Origin: CAZPBC01 sp964584775
Lineage (GTDB): Bacteria > Chlamydiota > Chlamydiia > Chlamydiales > SLFE01
Length of the DNA stretch: 25,325 nt
Assembly (NCBI GenBank): GCA_964584775.1
Contig: CAZPBC010000025.1
Coordinates: 1 to 25,325 of the forward strand
Reading direction: 5' to 3'
Shown piece after piece: positions 15,527 to 23,108 of this stretch. The notes below the pieces were generated by a model. That model did no database searches. It saw nothing but the letters and a program-made list of their open reading frames with translations, and was not told the origin of the DNA. A program made the position numbers and the translations under genes. Within the stretch, counting starts at the first letter, position 1. Each line of letters starts with the position of its first letter.

Positions 15527-16404
15527 GGAAATCCTACCGCACACTCGCCTATGTCGTCCTCGCGATCTTCGTGCTTTTCTACGCACCCCTGCCCTTCGCT
15601 AACCACCTCCGTGGGAAGGTCGCTGGCGCTGTTGGTTGGGCAGGAAGTTTTTTCCGCTCACCGACCGTCAACCCCTACAAAGAGGAGCTACTCGAGCTGC
15701 AGATTGAAAACTGGGCGCTGCAAAACCAGCTCAATCAACTCCAAACGTACCTCCTCGCCAAGGGTGAGCTAGATCAAAAAGAGACCGCTCACATCAAAGC
15801 TCAACTCCTCTACCGCTCCCCCCTTGAATGGAACAGCACTCTATGGGTCGACGTCGGTGAAAAAGACAACGAAAGACTCGGCAAAGAGGTCATCGCAAAA
15901 AACAGCCCTGTCATCTTTGGTCACCACCTTGTCGGCATCGTCGAAACGGTCCAAAAAAACAAAGCGAAAGTCCGTCTTCTCACCGACCATCAGCTGGTGC
16001 CTGCCGTGCGTGCTGTGAGAGAGGGAGAAAAAGAACGACTCTTCCTCGCAAAAGGCGAGCTTCATGGAAGCATGAAGAGCCACTTCCGCAGAAGTGGAAC
16101 CCTCCTCATTGGTGAAGGGTTTAACTACGACTATGAAGATGATGAAGGACCCGCACGCGACCTACGCACCGGCGCACCGTTAAAGGGACCCCACAACAAG
16201 AAAGTCACACTGATCCAAACGGGAGACCTGCTCGTCACCACCGGCATGGACGGTCTCTTTCCTCCTGGTCTCCATGTCGCGACCGTCCAACACGTTGCCC
16301 CTCTCAAAGAAGGTGACTACACCTATGAAATCCGGGCGCTTCCGACCGCTCCCCACCTGGAAAACCTCCAGATCGTCTTCATTCTTCCACCTGTGGAGTC
16401 TTAG
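15523..16404 (+). CDS. mreC: Rod shape-determining protein MreC
   Basis: A 293-residue inner-membrane protein with one N-terminal membrane segment (about 8-27), then a coiled-coil (KEELLELQIENWALQNQLNQ onward, to about 80) and the two beta-barrel MreC domain. YRSPLEWNSTLWVDVGEKDN, GHHLVGIVETVQKNKAKVRL and GDLLVTTGMDGLFPPGLHVA are characteristic. A charged insertion near 165-220 separates the two halves. MreC scaffolds cell-wall synthesis with MreB; in chlamydiae, which divide with MreB and without FtsZ, it is expected to act at the division septum. No mreB, mreD or rodA lies in the window. Confidence 0.9.
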   Translation: MRKSYRTLAYVVLAIFVLFYAPLPFANHLRGKVAGAVGWAGSFFRSPTVNPYKEELLELQIENWALQNQLNQLQTYLLAKGELDQKETAHIKAQLLYRSPLEWNSTLWVDVGEKDNERLGKEVIAKNSPVIFGHHLVGIVETVQKNKAKVRLLTDHQLVPAVRAVREGEKERLFLAKGELHGSMKSHFRRSGTLLIGEGFNYDYEDDEGPARDLRTGAPLKGPHNKKVTLIQTGDLLVTTGMDGLFPPGLHVATVQHVAPLKEGDYTYEIRALPTAPHLENLQIVFILPPVES

Positions 16405-16440
16405 ACCTAAAAAGTAGGTAATAAAACCTATATTGTAGGT
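16405..16440. promoter_or_regulatory. Twin palindromic operator, 21 bp apart
   Basis: Two 15-base palindromes of identical arms and spacing: ACCTA-aaaag-TAGGT (16405-16419) and ACCTA-tattg-TAGGT (16426-16440). Their centres are 21 bp apart, two DNA turns, so two dimers would bind the same face. They start right after the mreC stop codon and end 5 bases before the start codon of the winged-helix gene, a classical position for autoregulation. Binding by that protein is inference. Confidence 0.65.
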
Positions 16441-16445
16441 AGGAT

Positions 16446-16778
16446 ATGTTCGAATTTCTATTCGGGAATAAAAACACAGAGAAAATTCTGATTTATCTCT
16501 ATTTTCATGAAAAAACTTTCGGTGCAGAACTGAGCCGAACTTTTAACTCATGACTAGATCCCATCCAAAAAACATTGAAAAAGTTGGAAGATGGAGGACT
16601 TCTTGTGATTTTTTTAGAAGAAAAGACCAGAATCTACCGATGGAATCCACTTTACCCCTTTGTGGACGATCTGCGTAGTCTCGAAAAAAAAGCGTACGAT
16701 TTTTTGCCCCCAAAAGAGCAATTGATGTACCAACTCACAAAGCGAAAACGACCAAGGAAGCAGGGTAAGCCTCTATAG
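16446..16778 (+). pseudogene. Winged-helix transcriptional regulator broken by an in-frame TGA
   Basis: From ATG 16446 (weak AGGA site just upstream) the frame gives MFEFLFGNKNTEKILIYLYF, then a helix-turn-helix-like part (EKTFGAELSRTFNS). TGA at 16551-16553 falls at codon 36. The same frame goes on for 74 codons: LDPIQKTLKKLEDGGLLVIF (recognition helix and wing), YRWNPLYPFVDDLRSLEKKA and a basic tail KRKRPRKQGKPL. Together about 110 residues form one coherent winged helix, so the TGA splits the DNA-binding domain. TGA is a normal stop elsewhere here (aminotransferase, dinG), so recoding is unlikely. I read it as a recent nonsense mutation or a sequencing error. Confidence 0.75.
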
Positions 16779-16837
16779 ACTTCTAATGAATGACGATAAT
16801 ATCTAAGAATTAAGATAAAACAGAGAGTATAATATAT

Positions 16838-17476
16838 TTATTTTCTGACTGTCTCTTTGAGCTGATACAAGATTTCGTTGCGGCGGAGGAAAGGTAGCAC
16901 CCAGGGTGGGTTATAGAAGGCGTAGATGGGGCCGCCTTCAACTTGAAGGTCGTTTTCTTGGATGTAGTTGTAGAGCTTAGTGAGGTGGTGGTTGAAGTTC
17001 TTTTCAGAGTTCGATCCTGTGAACTCGATCACCACAAACTCTTGTGGTGGCGCTTCAACGAGTTTCACTTTACGGTGATTGGGATCGGGCAGTTCTTTTA
17101 AAGGCACCTCCGCTGGCATCACAAAGCGTATCGTCCACTCGCGCTTGTCATCATCCATGATGACGGTAGTGAGGTCCCCCTTATGGACTTCATGAAAGAC
17201 GGGCGCCGTCATACGGATCTTCTCTTTCTCTTTGTTGTACCCAAAAATGTAGTCAGAGAGGAGCTCGAAGCCTCCTGTTAATGCCTTCAGACGTCGACCC
17301 ACAAGTTGCACCTCGGCCATCACCATCGAAGGGTAGCGGCGGATCGAGATGTCCTGCTCCTTTTTTATCAATTCATAGCGCGGCTGCTCGACTCGGCTCA
17401 CATAGAACCCAAAAAAGAGGTAGAGGAAAGCTCCGCAAGCGACGAGAATGAAAAAAAGTGTGAGAAGACGTTTCAT
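16838..17476 (-). CDS. SOUL-family heme-binding-like protein
   Basis: About 212 residues: a membrane anchor or uncleaved signal segment (about 5-27), then a SOUL/heme-binding-protein domain. Visible features are YELIKKEQDISIRRYPSMVM near the start, GGFELLSDYIFGYNKEKEKI, IRMTAPVF, WTIRFVMPAEVP and the C-terminal YNPPWVLPFLRRNEIL, all typical of the family. SOUL proteins bind heme or tetrapyrroles in some eukaryotes and bacteria; heme binding here is not shown. I start at ATG 17476; a TTG lies one codon earlier. It is the last gene of the TolC-HlyD-HlyD operon, 3 bases after the preceding stop, so it may act in the periplasm with that system. Confidence 0.88.
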   Translation of the reverse strand: MKRLLTLFFILVACGAFLYLFFGFYVSRVEQPRYELIKKEQDISIRRYPSMVMAEVQLVGRRLKALTGGFELLSDYIFGYNKEKEKIRMTAPVFHEVHKGDLTTVIMDDDKREWTIRFVMPAEVPLKELPDPNHRKVKLVEAPPQEFVVIEFTGSNSEKNFNHHLTKLYNYIQENDLQVEGGPIYAFYNPPWVLPFLRRNEILYQLKETVRK

Positions 17477-17479
17477 CAA

Positions 17480-18844
17480 TTATATACCTAAATAATAACG
17501 GGTCGCAGCCCATGGCTTTCTGAAGAGGAAGTAAAAAAGAGAGACCTTCTCACCATAAAGAAGAGCCGTTCCTTTGAGGCCTAGACGGAGGTTTTCAGGG
17601 GGATCCACCCACTCTGCTTCCGCCTCAAAACTCGCCACATCCTGTTCATTGATTTCACTGACATTCGCCACGTATAGGAGTCTTGCTTTCAGTCCTGAAG
17701 AGGGGCGGACATTGAGGATCACTTTCACCTCTTCTTCAGGATTAATCCAAACGTTATCGCTCTCTGGGATCCAAATGCGCACTTTGGTGTTTTTCGGATC
17801 AGTGACCTCCATGACCTTCTCCCCGACAACGACTGAGCGTCCTCTCCACTCATCGGGATTAGACATCACGACCACCCCTTCAATGGGAGAGGTGACGGTC
17901 AAAAGGGAAGCGTGGTAGCGGGCAAGATCGAGAGCCACCTGGTCTCTTTTCAACTTGTGGTGGAGGATGGCCACTTCTGAACGCGCTTCGGGATCTTCAT
18001 GGCCGAGGTTGATCGCGCGGTTGAGTTCCGATGAGGTGATTTCCACCTGCTTCTCTGCAATCTTGAGCTCTTGGAGTGGGACGTTTTTGTCATACTCAAA
18101 AAGCGGTTCTTCTTGTTTCACCTCTTGCCCTGGCTCCACCAGCACCTTCTCTACAATGCCATCGAGGGGTGCTGCGACAATGTATGGATCGTTCGGCACC
18201 ACCTCTGCAGGAGCCACCACACGGATCGGAACGCGGATGCCAAAAAGAAACAGCGAGAGGAGCAGAAAAATGACAATCCACTGCTTGAGATTCAAGTTCA
18301 GGACCTTGTGAAACAGAACCCCGGTATGCAATTTCCCCCAAACAATGCCGTAAACAGGCGCGAGAAACTGACTGAGTAGATGAAGCTGTTCTGACTGGTC
18401 GGGAACCTCCTCGTCGGCTTTGTAAGTCCAGAGCTCAATCCAAAGACCTAGCTTGAGCTTCTGGTCAACGATGATCGGAATCCATAGGACGACGGTGTTG
18501 GACTTTCCTTGAAGCTCATCCCAGATTCCATGACGACTCGCAAAGTGGGTGTGGTTTAAAATTTGCGGCTTAGAGGGATCTTGAATCTGTTTGTAAAGCT
18601 CAATCCACTTCTGGGCGATCACGGATTTTTTATCTAAACTCGACTGACCAGAGATTCCTTCGACTTGAGGATTCTTCTCTTCGAGGTTAAAAAGAACGGC
18701 ACGGTCGTAATGGACGAGGCGGATCGTGTCGTTTAAAATGACAAACGACAACGCTTCGCGACTTTCTGCTTGATACGCCTTTTGGTTCAAGCGGTTGATC
18801 ACGTAGAGGAGCTCGACTGTCTTCCGACTAACTTCCTTCGCCAT
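17480..18844 (-). CDS. GAF-like/HlyD membrane fusion (adaptor) protein
   Basis: A 454-residue protein in three parts. Residues about 10-170 form a cytoplasmic alpha/beta domain that resembles a GAF domain (LVHYDRAVLFNLEEKNPQVE, then VVLWIPIIVDQKLKLGLWIE). One membrane segment follows at about 188-205. The rest is a HlyD/periplasmic adaptor: half-lipoyl RVVAPAEVVPNDPYIVAAPL through GIVEKVLVEPGQEVKQEEPL, a short helical hairpin (260-310), the second half-lipoyl (VTSPIEGVVVMSNP) and a beta-barrel. A GAF-like sensor on a HlyD is unusual. The start ATG 18844 overlaps the upstream adaptor gene by 17 bases. The GAF assignment is moderate, HlyD is firm. Confidence 0.85.
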   Translation of the reverse strand: MAKEVSRKTVELLYVINRLNQKAYQAESREALSFVILNDTIRLVHYDRAVLFNLEEKNPQVEGISGQSSLDKKSVIAQKWIELYKQIQDPSKPQILNHTHFASRHGIWDELQGKSNTVVLWIPIIVDQKLKLGLWIELWTYKADEEVPDQSEQLHLLSQFLAPVYGIVWGKLHTGVLFHKVLNLNLKQWIVIFLLLSLFLFGIRVPIRVVAPAEVVPNDPYIVAAPLDGIVEKVLVEPGQEVKQEEPLFEYDKNVPLQELKIAEKQVEITSSELNRAINLGHEDPEARSEVAILHHKLKRDQVALDLARYHASLLTVTSPIEGVVVMSNPDEWRGRSVVVGEKVMEVTDPKNTKVRIWIPESDNVWINPEEEVKVILNVRPSSGLKARLLYVANVSEINEQDVASFEAEAEWVDPPENLRLGLKGTALLYGEKVSLFYFLFRKPWAATRYYLGI

Positions 18845-19544
18845 TCGTCCCCTTCAAGAATACCTCTCCTGACATGCCCGATTTTAACTTTTCGTCGCTG
18901 TTATCGATCTCTGCTTCCACCTTCACGGTCTGGCTGGAGGGATCAATATCAGGGCTCAGACGTGTGACGGTCGCCTCGATCATCTCTCCTGTCTCTTTAA
19001 TCTGGATAGAGAGGGTATCTCCAATCGCAATAGGCGTGTCAGAATCGACCAAAAATTTCGCTTTGAGGACGGAGTCGTCGATCACTTCAATCAGAGGATC
19101 TCCGATTTTAGGGATCTCATGGACATCGACATAGACAGAGACCACTTTGCCGTGATAGGGTCCTTCAACTTTTGCTGCATCGAGCAGGTCTTTTGCTGTG
19201 ACCGTCGCTGAATACGCCTCCGCTTTCTCTGCTTTAGCCTCGTAGACCTCTAGCTCCGTCGCTGAACCATCGTCATAAAGCGCTTTCTTCACCTCGTACT
19301 TTGTCTTTGCCTTCTCAAAAGCAGATCTCGCTTTGATGTAGTTGGCTTCGAGGACATTCTTTTCTAAAAGGATGAGCACATCGCCCTGTTTGAAGTGGTC
19401 TCCCATCTTATAATTCACTTCGGTCACAGGACTCGACACGCGGGCATCGATCTCCGTCCGCTCTTTCGGATCGAGGATGATATGGTAACTCTCAGCTGTG
19501 GTTGAGAGGTTCGCTGCGAAGAAAAAGAAGAGTAGCTTTAGCAT
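18828..19544 (-). CDS. Periplasmic adaptor (RND/HlyD-type membrane fusion protein)
   Basis: A 238-residue exported protein with a signal peptide at 1-18. The lipoyl half VTEVNYKMGDHFKQGDVLIL is followed by a helical hairpin (about 60-120, with AKTKYEVKKALYDDGSATEL), the second lipoyl half (VEGPYHGKVVSVYVDVHEIP) and a beta-barrel (DTLSIQIKETGEMIEATVTR). The final segment SQTVKVEAEIDN and LKSGMSGEVFL is the typical end of efflux adaptors. It is short for the family and lacks its own membrane segment. Its ATG directly abuts the TAG of the TolC-like gene. No RND pump is encoded nearby, so it probably links the TolC-like protein to the HlyD parts of the neighbouring proteins. Confidence 0.9.
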   Translation of the reverse strand: MLKLLFFFFAANLSTTAESYHIILDPKERTEIDARVSSPVTEVNYKMGDHFKQGDVLILLEKNVLEANYIKARSAFEKAKTKYEVKKALYDDGSATELEVYEAKAEKAEAYSATVTAKDLLDAAKVEGPYHGKVVSVYVDVHEIPKIGDPLIEVIDDSVLKAKFLVDSDTPIAIGDTLSIQIKETGEMIEATVTRLSPDIDPSSQTVKVEAEIDNSDEKLKSGMSGEVFLKGTNGEGS

Positions 19545-20948
19545 CTAGGGGCTCCCATAATAATAAAGAGGTAGGCCGATCGAATGGTTGAGCTGTTCAA
19601 TTGCTCCGCGGAAGTTCGCGTAAGCAGCGAGCATGTCCAACTGAGCAATGTACGCTCTTGCTTCAAAGGCGACGGCGTAACCCGGCTGATACTCTCCACG
19701 CTCCACGCGGTTTTGAATCGCCAGGTAGAGGTCACGCCTTGCTTCATAGAAGCGTTTTGCAGCGAGGTACTCACGCTGGTAGTCCGTCACCAGCTGGTGT
19801 GCGAGGTGCACTTCCGTGAGGACCGTCAACGTGGTGAGGAGGCGCTCAGCAGCCACTCGGTCTTTCTGTTTTAATACCATCTTGTAGGCTTTTGCACGAG
19901 AGGGGATCGCCAGCATATTCCACAGCACCTCAATTCCAAAATCTGTCCAAAAGGCATTCAATAAGAAGGAGTTACTATCAAATTGGTGACCGAGAAAGAG
20001 ACGTAGGGAGGGAAACATCAACAGGAGAGCCTCTTTGGCGCTATTGCTCCTTAAAATCTCCTCCACATCCTTGCTATAGAGCTCAGGGCGGTTGTGCAGA
20101 GCCGCGTTTTCCAAGTCTGCGATCGGTGCAAACTCCACCTCTTCGAAGAGGTTTTCAGGAACCGCCACCTCAAACTGCACCCCAGGTGGAAGACCCATCA
20201 GCTTCTTTAACTCATACATCGACGTGTCGTAGGCACGGCGGAAGCGGAGCATCCCCACTTCAGCCTCAGAGAGCTTGTCCTCAGCAAAAAGCCCATCGAT
20301 ATCGGAAGTCAGGCGACGCTCTCTCTGGCTTTCGATCTTTTCCCGCTCATCCGTTGTTTTTTCAAGCAAAGCGTCCATGTCCACCACCGCTTTGCGTGCA
20401 GCAACCACACGCCAGTAGTTCGTGACGATCTCGAGGATCATTTTCTCTTTAATCCTCTCATACTCAAAGCATTGAATCGCTGTGTTATCTGCACTTTGGC
20501 GGGCCCGGAAGTAGGCCATTCCGAAGTCTAACACGTTGAGGGAGAGACTGATATTTCTCGTATCGATGAACTCATCGCGGCTGATACTCAGCGGCGCGGG
20601 AGGAACACCTGGGATGAGAGATTGGGAGAAGGCCGCTGTATTCTGTGTGCGCTGCGTCGAGTTCGTCCGGAGGTTGAGTTCCGGAAGCATCTTCAGCGCG
20701 TTGCTTTTGGTCTCTTCAGCAACGATTGCGATCTGATAGCGCTGGACGTAAAGCTCTAAGTTGCAGTCGAGTGCGATTGCGACAATTTCATCAACGGTGA
20801 GGGGGTGATCGAAGAGTTGGTCGCGTGCATCGAGGATCGCCTGCTCTTTTTGGAGGTGCATCTCACGGACACAATCGAGATGGCACGGAGCAAAGCGGCA
20901 GCCAGACAACAGGGTCACAAGTAGGGTTAAGATGATGAGTCTCTTCAC
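19545..20948 (-). CDS. TolC-family outer-membrane channel lipoprotein
   Basis: A 467-residue outer-membrane efflux protein with lipobox LLSGC (lipid on Cys17), as in the OprM/NodT subgroup. The two long, helix-rich OEP halves are visible: DEIVAIALDCNLELYVQRYQ onward through YWRVVAARKAVVDMDALLEK in the first, and AALHNRPELYSKDVEEILRS through RGEYQPGYAVAFEARAYIAQ in the second. TolC proteins trimerise to form the duct across the outer membrane and periplasm. The start is a GTG (20946-20948) with a weak ribosome binding site. It heads a leftward operon with two adaptors and a SOUL protein, and its start lies 39 bases from the divergent M50-HlyD start. Confidence 0.93.
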   Translation of the reverse strand: MKRLIILTLLVTLLSGCRFAPCHLDCVREMHLQKEQAILDARDQLFDHPLTVDEIVAIALDCNLELYVQRYQIAIVAEETKSNALKMLPELNLRTNSTQRTQNTAAFSQSLIPGVPPAPLSISRDEFIDTRNISLSLNVLDFGMAYFRARQSADNTAIQCFEYERIKEKMILEIVTNYWRVVAARKAVVDMDALLEKTTDEREKIESQRERRLTSDIDGLFAEDKLSEAEVGMLRFRRAYDTSMYELKKLMGLPPGVQFEVAVPENLFEEVEFAPIADLENAALHNRPELYSKDVEEILRSNSAKEALLLMFPSLRLFLGHQFDSNSFLLNAFWTDFGIEVLWNMLAIPSRAKAYKMVLKQKDRVAAERLLTTLTVLTEVHLAHQLVTDYQREYLAAKRFYEARRDLYLAIQNRVERGEYQPGYAVAFEARAYIAQLDMLAAYANFRGAIEQLNHSIGLPLYYYGSP

Positions 20949-20987
20949 ATTGTGATCAATAGCTCAATTTGCCATAAAAGGGAAGAG

Positions 20988-23108
20988 ATGGAAAAAAAAG
21001 ACCCGATGCAACAAACCCTCCCCGGCTTCCGCAAAGAGCTCAAACTCTACCGTGGGCCCAATGAGCCGAGTGGTGCACCCACCTTCAACCTCTTCGATCC
21101 AGTCAGAAGCAAGTACTATAAAATCACCTGGGAACAGTCTCTCATCTTCGAGTTTTTCAAAGCAGGGATGACCCCACAAGAGATCGTCGATCAAATCAAC
21201 AAAAATACGACGATCACGGTCACCGGCAAAGAGGTTCTGATCTTTTTCCAAGGGATGGCACAGTATGGACTGCTTAAACAACGCAAAGAGTCCGAGACGC
21301 TCCTCGAAGAGGTAAAAAAAGGGAGAATGAATCCCATAAAATGGCTCCTCCTCCACTACCTCTACATCCGTGTTCCCCTCATCAATCCTGATAAATTCCT
21401 CTCCGAGACACTCCACCTGGTCCGGCCCCTTGTCTCGAAGCTCGCCTATACCATCTACATCCTCCTCAGTGTGGTGGGAATTGCCATGCTCATCCCCCGC
21501 TTTGATGAGTACCTCGGCACCTTCAACTACTTCTTTAGTCTCGAAGGCCTCGTTTTATACGCTCTTGCCATCATCTGGGTGAAAGTCATCCACGAGCTGG
21601 CACACGCCTATACGGCAAAATACTACGGAATCTATGTTCCCCGTATGGGCATCTTATTCCTCGTTCTCTTCCCTGCAATGTTTACCGATGTCACCCATGG
21701 GTGGTCCCTGAAAAATCGCCGTCACCGGCTCGCAATCACCCTTGCCGGCATTTATTCAGAGCTCCTCATCGCTGGAATGGCGACCTTTTTCTGGGCCATC
21801 ACCCCACCGGGGGTCTTACAGAGTATTTTCTTCCTCATCTCCTCCTCAACGTGGCTCACCTCGCTCCTGATCAACTTGAACCCTGCTCTTAAATTCGACG
21901 GCTACTACCTCCTTTCTGACCTCTGGGGGATCGACAACCTCCAGCCCAAATCGTTTCAAGTCGCCCGCTGGAACCTACGAAAACTCCTCCTGGGCCTCAA
22001 TGCCCCTTGCCCCGATGTGAATCTCTCTAAAAGACGCATCCGCTCGATGACCATCTATGCGATCTACTGCTGGATCTACCGCATCTTCCTCTACACAGCC
22101 ATCGCTCTCTTGGTCTACTACAAATTCACGAAGACCCTCGGTGTCCTTCTGTTCGCTACAGAAATCCTCGTCTTTTTTATCTGGCCGGTGATGTGGGAGT
22201 TTCAAGAACTCAAAAAACTGCGAGGCTACTTCACCAAAAATCCCCGCATCCTCGCTACCACCACTATCCTCGCTGTGCTTCTGATCTACTTTATCTTCCC
22301 CCTCCCCCACCAAGTGCACTTCAATGCCATCACCGCCCCTCGAGTCGAACAGGTTTTCTTCGCACCTAGTAGCGCGAAAATCGAAGAACTCCACGCCACA
22401 CGAGGCAGCGAACTGAAAAAAGACACCGTCGCCGTCCGCCTCTCCTCCGTTGAACTCGATCAGGAAATTGCAATGCAAGAGCGTGAGGTGAAAATCCTTG
22501 AGACCACTGTGAATATCCTCTCCCAAAAAGACAAAGAACGCACCCTTCTAGCAGAAAAACGCGCTGAGCTAGGACAAGCCGAAGAAAAACTCTCTTCGCT
22601 TTTAGAAAAGAGAGCCAACCTCTCTGTCAAAACAGAGTTTGACGGCAAGATCATCGACTGGGATATCGTTTTAAAAGAGGGAACCTACGTCCAAGAGAAC
22701 CAAGTCATTGGCCGACTCAGTCCTACTGGTGAAGTCAATCTCTTCTTTTTCATCCCAGAAGATGAGATCGACACGGTGACAGAAGGTCAACGTGTGACCT
22801 TTATCACCCCCCTACCACGCAAGCGCTACTTTGGACGCGTGAGCAACATCCAGCCCCTCCGTGCCAATATTCTCAACTACCCTCCTCTTGCTTCTGTCTT
22901 TGAAGGAGAGCTTCTCACGACGATGACAGAAGAGGGGGATCTCAAACTGCACGACAGCTACTACATTGCAGAAGCGACCCTAGATACAAAAGAACCTCTG
23001 AAGTACGGCCTCTCTGGTGAGGCCGAACTCCGAGGTCCTTGGCGTTCTTTAATGATGCAGTTCATCCGCACCGTTCAACGTGTTCTACTCAGAGAAAGTG
23101 GAACTTAA
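20988..23108 (+). CDS. M50 (site-2-protease-type) membrane protein fused to PqqD-like and HlyD domains
   Basis: A 706-residue fusion. Residues about 34-98 (FNLFDPVRSKYYKITWEQSL through MAQYGLLK) look like a small winged-helix PqqD-like domain, the fold used for peptide recognition in RiPP systems. Several membrane segments follow (about 150-430). The zinc site HELAH is at 202-206, and NPALKFDG at 298-305 gives the third ligand, so the M50 active site looks complete. The C-terminal 270 residues are a HlyD adaptor: ITAPRVEQVFFAPSSAKIEE, a helical hairpin (ELDQEIAMQEREVKILETTV onward), VKTEFDGKIIDWDIVLKEGT and a beta-barrel. The family is known as 'putative peptide zinc metalloprotease'. I start at ATG 20988 (AAGGGAAGAG just upstream) rather than GTG 20952. 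It may export or process a peptide substrate; that is inference. Confidence 0.88.
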   Translation: MEKKDPMQQTLPGFRKELKLYRGPNEPSGAPTFNLFDPVRSKYYKITWEQSLIFEFFKAGMTPQEIVDQINKNTTITVTGKEVLIFFQGMAQYGLLKQRKESETLLEEVKKGRMNPIKWLLLHYLYIRVPLINPDKFLSETLHLVRPLVSKLAYTIYILLSVVGIAMLIPRFDEYLGTFNYFFSLEGLVLYALAIIWVKVIHELAHAYTAKYYGIYVPRMGILFLVLFPAMFTDVTHGWSLKNRRHRLAITLAGIYSELLIAGMATFFWAITPPGVLQSIFFLISSSTWLTSLLINLNPALKFDGYYLLSDLWGIDNLQPKSFQVARWNLRKLLLGLNAPCPDVNLSKRRIRSMTIYAIYCWIYRIFLYTAIALLVYYKFTKTLGVLLFATEILVFFIWPVMWEFQELKKLRGYFTKNPRILATTTILAVLLIYFIFPLPHQVHFNAITAPRVEQVFFAPSSAKIEELHATRGSELKKDTVAVRLSSVELDQEIAMQEREVKILETTVNILSQKDKERTLLAEKRAELGQAEEKLSSLLEKRANLSVKTEFDGKIIDWDIVLKEGTYVQENQVIGRLSPTGEVNLFFFIPEDEIDTVTEGQRVTFITPLPRKRYFGRVSNIQPLRANILNYPPLASVFEGELLTTMTEEGDLKLHDSYYIAEATLDTKEPLKYGLSGEAELRGPWRSLMMQFIRTVQRVLLRESGT

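Noticed and set aside
16446..16778. TGA read as selenocysteine or tryptophan in the regulator gene
   Set aside because: Other genes here end with TGA, no selenocysteine element is evident, and the site is inside a helix-turn-helix where neither residue is expected.
19892..20425. 177-codon plus-strand frame
   Set aside because: Antisense to the TolC-like gene; Arg/Ser/Pro-rich composition typical of a shadow frame.
21975..22526. 183-codon minus-strand frame
   Set aside because: Antisense to the M50-HlyD gene, with no recognisable protein pattern and biased acidic composition.
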